39,516 nt of DNA from NCBI GenBank assembly GCA_003537575.1, contig DPRS01000059.1:1-39516 (forward strand). The letters run 5' to 3'. A program made the translations under genes and the position numbers. The notes below the pieces were generated by a model that had not been told where the DNA came from, did no database searches, and saw nothing but the letters and a program-made list of their open reading frames with translations. Origin of the DNA: Oxalobacteraceae bacterium. Lineage in GTDB: Bacteria > Pseudomonadota > Gammaproteobacteria > Burkholderiales > Burkholderiaceae_D. Shown here in pieces: positions 35,473-39,516 of the stretch (positions are counted from its first letter, which is position 1; each line of letters starts with the position of its first letter).

Positions 35473-35498
35473 CCCGTACACTTACGATCTGAACGCCT

Positions 35499-37334
35499 AT
35501 GTCCAATACCAAACGCGCCCTGCGCAATATCGCCATCATCGCCCACGTTGACCACGGCAAGACCACCATGGTCGACCAGCTGCTGCGTCAATCCGGCACC
35601 TTCCGCGAAAACCAGCAAGTCGATACTCGAGTCATGGATTCGAATGACCTGGAAAAGGAACGCGGCATCACCATCCTGTCGAAGAATTGCGCGGTCGAGT
35701 ACAAGGGCACTCACATCAACATCATCGACACCCCGGGCCACGCTGACTTCGGCGGCGAGGTCGAGCGTGTTCTGTCGATGGTCGATTCCGTGCTGCTGCT
35801 GGTCGATGCGGTCGAAGGGCCGATGCCGCAGACCCGGTTTGTCACGCGCAAGGCGCTCGCTCTTGGCTTGAAGCCGATTGTGGTGATCAACAAGGTCGAC
35901 CGCCCGGGCGCGCGTACTGACTGGGTGATCAACGCCACTTTTGAATTGTTCGACAAGCTGGGCGCGACTGAAGAGCAGCTGGATTTCCCCGTGGTCTATG
36001 CTTCGGGTCTGAACGGCTATGCCGGGCTCACCCCGGATGTTCGTGAAGGCGACTTGCAGCCACTGTTCGACGCAGTGCTGAAAAACGTGCCGGTGCGCGA
36101 CGACGATCCGGACGGTCCGCTGCAATTGCAGATTTGCTCGCTCGATTACTCATCCTACGTCGGCAAGATCGGCATTGGTCGTATCACGCGCGGCCGCATC
36201 AAGCCGCTGCAGGATGTGGTGGTGATGAACGGTCCTGACTCGACCCCGATCAAGGCACGCGTCAACCAGGTGTTGATGTTCAAGGGCCTGGAGCGCGTAC
36301 AGGTTGACGAAGCTCAGGCCGGCGACATCGTGCTGATCAATGGTATCGAGGAAGTCGGTATCGGTTCGACCGTATGCGCAACGGACAAGCCAGAAGCCTT
36401 GCCGATGCTGACCGTCGATGAACCGACTCTGACCATGAACTTCCTGGTGAATAATTCGCCGCTGGCCGGCCGCGAAGGCAAGTTTGTGACTTCCCGCCAG
36501 ATTCGTGACCGTCTGGATCGCGAACTGAAGTCGAACGTGGCGCTGCGCGTGACGGATACCGGTGACGATACGACCTTTGAAGTTGCTGGCCGCGGTGAAT
36601 TGCATCTGACCATCCTGCTGGAAAACATGCGCCGCGAAGGCTACGAGCTGGCCGTGTCCCGTCCGCGCGTGGTGTTCAAGGAAATCGACGGCGTCAAGTG
36701 CGAGCCGTATGAGAATCTGACGGTGGACGTGGAAGACGCGCACCAAGGCGGCGTGATGGAAGAACTGGGCCGCCGCCGTGGTGACCTGCAAAACATGGAA
36801 CCGGACGGCAAGGGCCGCGTGCGCCTGGAATACCGTATCCCGGCGCGTGGCCTGATCGGCTTCCAGTCGGAATTCATGACCCTGACGCGCGGCACCGGCC
36901 TGATGAGCCATGTGTTCGACACTTACTCGCCGGTCGATAACAGCAAGGGTGAACTGGCCGGCCGCCGCAACGGCGTGCTGATTTCGCAGGATGATGGTCA
37001 GGCTGTCGCCTATGCGTTGTGGAAGCTGCAGGATCGTGGCCGCATGTTCGTCGAGCATAACACGCCAGTGTATGAAGGCATGATCATCGGCATCCACTCG
37101 CGCGACAATGACCTGGTGGTCAACCCGATCAAGGGCAAGCAGCTGACCAACGTGCGCGCTTCCGGCACCGACGAAGCGGTGCGCCTGGTGCCGCCGATCC
37201 AGATGAGCCTGGAATACGCAGTCGAGTTCATCGAGGATGATGAGCTGGTCGAGATCACGCCGAAGAGCATCCGCCTGCGCAAGCGCTTCCTGAAGGAGCA
37301 TGAGCGCAAGAAGGCATCGCGCGAAGCAGCGTAA
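35499..37334 (+). CDS. typA: Translational GTPase TypA/BipA
   Basis: A 611-residue ribosome-binding GTPase that assists 50S assembly at low temperature and stress adaptation. GTPase motifs are G1 AHVDHGKTT (14-22), switch ERGITILSKNCAVEY, G3 DTPGHADF near 78 and G4 NKVD near 131. EF-G-like domains follow (GRITRGRIKPLQDV; GRGELHLTILLENMRREGYE). The BipA-specific C-terminal domain reads IGIHSRDNDLVVNPIKGKQL and ends in SIRLRKRFLKEHERKKASRE. The length equals the family norm of about 605-615. It has its own extended -10 promoter and a strong terminator, so it is monocistronic. Confidence 0.97.
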   Translation: MSNTKRALRNIAIIAHVDHGKTTMVDQLLRQSGTFRENQQVDTRVMDSNDLEKERGITILSKNCAVEYKGTHINIIDTPGHADFGGEVERVLSMVDSVLLLVDAVEGPMPQTRFVTRKALALGLKPIVVINKVDRPGARTDWVINATFELFDKLGATEEQLDFPVVYASGLNGYAGLTPDVREGDLQPLFDAVLKNVPVRDDDPDGPLQLQICSLDYSSYVGKIGIGRITRGRIKPLQDVVVMNGPDSTPIKARVNQVLMFKGLERVQVDEAQAGDIVLINGIEEVGIGSTVCATDKPEALPMLTVDEPTLTMNFLVNNSPLAGREGKFVTSRQIRDRLDRELKSNVALRVTDTGDDTTFEVAGRGELHLTILLENMRREGYELAVSRPRVVFKEIDGVKCEPYENLTVDVEDAHQGGVMEELGRRRGDLQNMEPDGKGRVRLEYRIPARGLIGFQSEFMTLTRGTGLMSHVFDTYSPVDNSKGELAGRRNGVLISQDDGQAVAYALWKLQDRGRMFVEHNTPVYEGMIIGIHSRDNDLVVNPIKGKQLTNVRASGTDEAVRLVPPIQMSLEYAVEFIEDDELVEITPKSIRLRKRFLKEHERKKASREAA

Positions 37335-37357
37335 GCTTCGTTGCACTGACAGACCGG

Positions 37358-37394
37358 GGCCGTCGCATCACTGGATGCGGCGGCCTTGTTTTTT
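37358..37394 (+). terminator. Intrinsic terminator of typA
   Basis: A 12-bp stem, GGCCGTCGCATC (37358-37369) with GATGCGGCGGCC (37374-37385), contains one G-U pair and an ACTG loop. TTGTTTTTT follows to 37394. Confidence 0.9.
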
Positions 37395-37448
37395 GTGCAG
37401 GCGAATTCGGTTACACTGTTTTTTTCATAACGCCAGAGGAGATGCGCC

Positions 37449-38144
37449 ATGCCCAGGTTCCTTGTCTTTAAAGCCGCAATGCTGCCGCTACTGTCTATGG
37501 CTGCTTCACTTGCCTTGGCCGCGTCCCTGGCGGACTTGTCGAATCAGGAAGCTGCCAGCGGCTTGAAGGCTGCGCTGGAAAAAGGCTCGGTGGCAGCCGT
37601 GGCCAAGCTCGGGGTCAAGGATGGGTTTCTCGGTAACGATAAGGTGAAAATCCAGCTGCCAGGGATACTGGAGCAGGCGCGCCCCCTACTGAAAATGAGT
37701 GGCCACGGACAGCAGCTCGACGGGCTGGTGGTGTCGATGAATCGCGCTGCCGAAGCGGCAGTGCCTTTGGCCAAGCCATTGCTGATCAATGCTGTGAAAT
37801 CGATGTCGGTGACCGATGCCAAGAATATCCTGGCCGGTGGAGAGACGTCCGTTACCGATTTTTTTCGAGATAAGACTTCAGGATCACTGGCAGTGAAATT
37901 TCTCCCAATCGTCAAGGGTATTACGGATCGCTCCGGCCTTTCCTCAAAATACAATGCGACGATGGCACAGGCATCCAAATTCAACCTGGTCAATGAACAA
38001 CAGGCCACGGTGGAAGGCTATGTGACGCAGCGCGCGCTCGATGGCCTATATTACATGATCGGTGAAGAGGAAAAGGCGATCCGGCGTGATCCGCTAGGCG
38101 CAGGCAGCAAGATCATAGGCAAGGTGTTCGGCACCCTGCAGTAG
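37449..38144 (+). CDS. Exported DUF4197 family protein
   Basis: A 231-residue protein whose function is unknown. A signal peptide (VFKAAMLPLLSMAASLALAA) with cleavage around ALA-ASLADLSNQEA sends it to the periplasm. The mature part matches DUF4197 as I know it: the start LSNQEAASGLKAALEKGS, then AVAKLGVKDGFLGNDKVKIQ, LPGILEQARPLLKMSG, DLVVSMNRAAE-like LVVSMNRAAEAAVPLAK and the end EEEKAIRRDPLGAGSKIIGK. Family members are about 220-240 residues, so this one is complete. AGAGGAG at 37435-37441 gives a good ribosome site 7 nt before ATG. It stands alone between the typA terminator and a hairpin-rich spacer. Confidence 0.88.
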   Translation: MPRFLVFKAAMLPLLSMAASLALAASLADLSNQEAASGLKAALEKGSVAAVAKLGVKDGFLGNDKVKIQLPGILEQARPLLKMSGHGQQLDGLVVSMNRAAEAAVPLAKPLLINAVKSMSVTDAKNILAGGETSVTDFFRDKTSGSLAVKFLPIVKGITDRSGLSSKYNATMAQASKFNLVNEQQATVEGYVTQRALDGLYYMIGEEEKAIRRDPLGAGSKIIGKVFGTLQ

Positions 38145-38145
38145 C

Positions 38146-38215
38146 GCATGCCGGCTGTTATGGCGGTTCGATGAGTGAAAGTAAAGCCGGCATGCCTTGT
38201 GGAGGTGGCCGGCTT
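38146..38215 (+). terminator. Overlapping hairpins after the DUF4197 gene
   Basis: GCATGCCGGCT (38146-38156) is perfectly complementary to AGCCGGCATGC (38185-38195). The latter's AAGCCGGC (38184-38191) can instead pair with GCCGGCTT (38208-38215), which is followed by ATTT. The two foldings exclude each other. One of them is probably the transcription end of the DUF4197 gene, but the T run is weak. Confidence 0.55.
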
Positions 38216-38235
38216 ATTTGATAGGATCGCAAATT

Positions 38236-38255
38236 TTCTGTTTTGTTCTGTTTTG
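38236..38255 (+). repeat. Perfect tandem 10-bp duplication
   Basis: TTCTGTTTTG occurs twice without a gap (38236-38245, 38246-38255) in the AT-rich spacer between the convergent DUF4197 and SRPBCC genes. Confidence 0.85.
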
Positions 38256-38332
38256 TAAAGGCTCTGAAATTCGAAATTGGTGCTTAATGCATCAAAAATT
38301 TCGTGGCCCAGGCTATTCAGCTATTTGCCACC

Positions 38333-38806
38333 TTATTGCCGGGGCTGCATGCCGGGTTTATTGACCTTGCCGCGCCATGCGCCGGTTTCATGCCCGCTCG
38401 ACTCCAGGAATTTCTTGAACCGTTCCAGGTCTCCTTGCACGCGCCGGGAAAATACCCCAAGCGTATCGCCGACATTTTCGGTAACTCCTTGCGGCTCATA
38501 ATCCATTTGCAGCATGACGCGCGTGGTGTCGTTGTTGATCCGGTGGAAGGTGACGACGCCGCCATTGGGGGCCCCGGTCATGCTGCGCCAGGCGATGCGC
38601 TGGTCGGGAATCTGTTCGGTAATTTGCGCATCCCATTCCTTTTCCTTGCCGGCGACTTCTGCGCGCCAGTGCAGGTGGGTATCATCCAGTTGCCGGACTT
38701 CCTTAATGCCTTCCATAAAAGCCGGAAAATCTTCGAACTGTGTCCATTGGTTATAAGCTGTACTGACGGGAACATTCACTTCAATCGATTTTTCCACGGT
38801 TTCCAT
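38333..38806 (-). CDS. SRPBCC/START-like fold protein (cyclase/dehydrase-like)
   Basis: A 157-residue protein of the polyketide cyclase/dehydrase-like SRPBCC family. It starts METVEKSIEVNVPVSTAYNQ and continues WTQFEDFPAFMEGIKEVRQL, the usual opening of this fold. HWRAEVAGKEKEWDAQITEQ, RIAWRSMTGAPNGGVVTF and TRVMLQMDYEPQGVTENVGD follow, and a long closing helix runs VQGDLERFKKFLES. Members have a large hydrophobic pocket; many, like this one, are stress-induced and of unknown ligand. GGAGG (38813-38817 on the minus strand) lies 6 nt before the ATG. There is no signal peptide. It lies 113 nt downstream of the aminotransferase gene on the same strand. Confidence 0.88.
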   Translation of the reverse strand: METVEKSIEVNVPVSTAYNQWTQFEDFPAFMEGIKEVRQLDDTHLHWRAEVAGKEKEWDAQITEQIPDQRIAWRSMTGAPNGGVVTFHRINNDTTRVMLQMDYEPQGVTENVGDTLGVFSRRVQGDLERFKKFLESSGHETGAWRGKVNKPGMQPRQ

Positions 38807-38919
38807 TTTGTATCCTCCAGTGAGTAGTCATACTGATGGGACACAAGTAGACAGTGCAACTAGGCAGAAGTTTGAATAAACAAACAATAAGTTGGTTACA
38901 GAGGCAATCCGGCATCAAG

Positions 38920-39516
38920 TCATTGCGCCTTCAAGACTTCGCTGAGCGCATCGAACAATTGCCCTATTTGTGCTTCGTTGATGATCAGCGGCGGCGACAG
39001 GGCGATGATGTCGCCGGTGGTACGGATCAGGATATTTTTCTCCCAAAAGCATTTCAGGAAAACATCGAAGGCGCGCGCCGTCGGTCGGCCAGGAATGCTT
39101 TCCAGTTCAATGCCGCATATCAGTCCTAGATTGCGGATATCCTTTACGCAGGGCAGCCCCTTGAGACTGTGCGCAGCTTGTTCGAAGAACGGCGCCATGG
39201 CGGCTGCCTGCTCGAACAAGCCTTCGCTCGTATAGACATCGATCGTGGCGATTGCGGCAGCTGCGGCCAGGGGGTGGCCGGTATAGGTGTAGCCGTGGAA
39301 GAATTCGATGGTGTTTTCCGGAGCGGCTTCCATGAATGCATCGTGGATTTCCTGGCGCACCAACACCGCGCCCATCGGCACGGCGGCATTGGTCAGGCCC
39401 TTGGCGCAGGTGATCATGTCCGGTACCACGCCAAAATAATCGGCGCCAAAGGCTTTGCCGAGACGGCCGAAGCCGGTGATGACTTCATCAAAGATCAGCA
39501 GGATGCCGTACTTGTC
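38920..39516 (-). CDS. Class III aminotransferase, omega-amino acid:pyruvate type, C-terminal part (start outside window)
   Basis: 198 residues up to the stop; the frame continues without a break through the window end, so the methionine at 39429 is internal. The visible part begins DKYGILLIFDEVITGFGRLG, where the aspartate of FDEV contacts the PLP ring nitrogen. MITCAKGLTNAAVPMGAVLV follows, with the lysine of CAKG forming the Schiff base. Further class III marks are FFHGYTYTGHPLAAAAAIAT, DIRNLGLICGIELESIPGRP, ILIRTTGDIIALSPPLII and DALSEVLK. The TNAAVPMG and IALSPPL segments fit the beta-alanine:pyruvate/omega-amino acid:pyruvate subgroup (BauA/OapT). The amino donor (beta-alanine, taurine, putrescine or other) cannot be fixed from half a protein. 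Confidence 0.9.
   Translation of the reverse strand, partial: DKYGILLIFDEVITGFGRLGKAFGADYFGVVPDMITCAKGLTNAAVPMGAVLVRQEIHDAFMEAAPENTIEFFHGYTYTGHPLAAAAAIATIDVYTSEGLFEQAAAMAPFFEQAAHSLKGLPCVKDIRNLGLICGIELESIPGRPTARAFDVFLKCFWEKNILIRTTGDIIALSPPLIINEAQIGQLFDALSEVLKAQ

Overview
The window looks like a chromosomal segment of a betaproteobacterium in the order Burkholderiales, most likely family Oxalobacteraceae (Herminiimonas/Herbaspirillum/Collimonas-like). This rests on protein character and gene order: a Burkholderiales-type porin, the cysTWA-cysB cluster, an aat-bpt-pyrD cluster, and the run tRNA-fMet, scpB, rluB, rimP-nusA-infB-rbfA-truB and, beyond an inserted block, typA. No database search was possible, so the family assignment is an inference.

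Layout. 1-3.7 kb: the 3' part of acnB with a strong terminator, then a membrane-anchored TlpA-type thioredoxin with an Lgt-like membrane domain, and a berberine-bridge-type FAD oxidoreductase. 4.0-5.7 kb (minus strand): an unusual protein joining a HAD phosphatase to a HerA/DUF87-like P-loop ATPase. 5.9-13.4 kb: a sulfur-assimilation region with sbp (sulfate-binding protein), a degenerate EAL-domain gene, a general porin, then cysT-cysW-cysA-cysB. sbp and cysT share a closely similar upstream motif that is a good candidate CysB site. 13.4-16.1 kb (minus strand): aat, bpt and pyrD, meaning two N-end-rule aminoacyl-protein transferases plus pyrimidine synthesis. 16.3-18.1 kb: an ammonium transporter with NtrC/sigma-54-like upstream elements, and a zinc-ribbon NUDIX hydrolase.

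18.2-27.7 kb is a long plus-strand information-processing block: initiator tRNA, scpB, rluB, then rimP-nusA-infB-rbfA-truB (ribosome maturation, transcription elongation, translation initiation, 30S maturation, tRNA Psi55). Upstream of rimP a well-formed promoter is followed about 70 nt later by an intrinsic terminator, which suggests an attenuated leader or a small RNA. typA follows at 35.5 kb.

Between truB and typA sits a minus-strand, visibly more AT-rich type VI secretion island: vgrG (with a C-terminal transthyretin-like extension), a Tle-type lipase effector, a Tli4-like immunity lipoprotein, and an exported protein of unknown function. No structural T6SS genes are present, so this is an orphan VgrG-effector-immunity module.

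The right end holds an exported DUF4197 protein, an SRPBCC-fold protein and the C-terminal part of a class III (omega-amino acid:pyruvate type) aminotransferase. There is no CRISPR array, insertion sequence or phage integrase. The least-explained items are the HAD-ATPase fusion, the catalytically dead EAL protein in the sulfur regulon, the unknown exported protein of the T6SS island, and the rimP leader.
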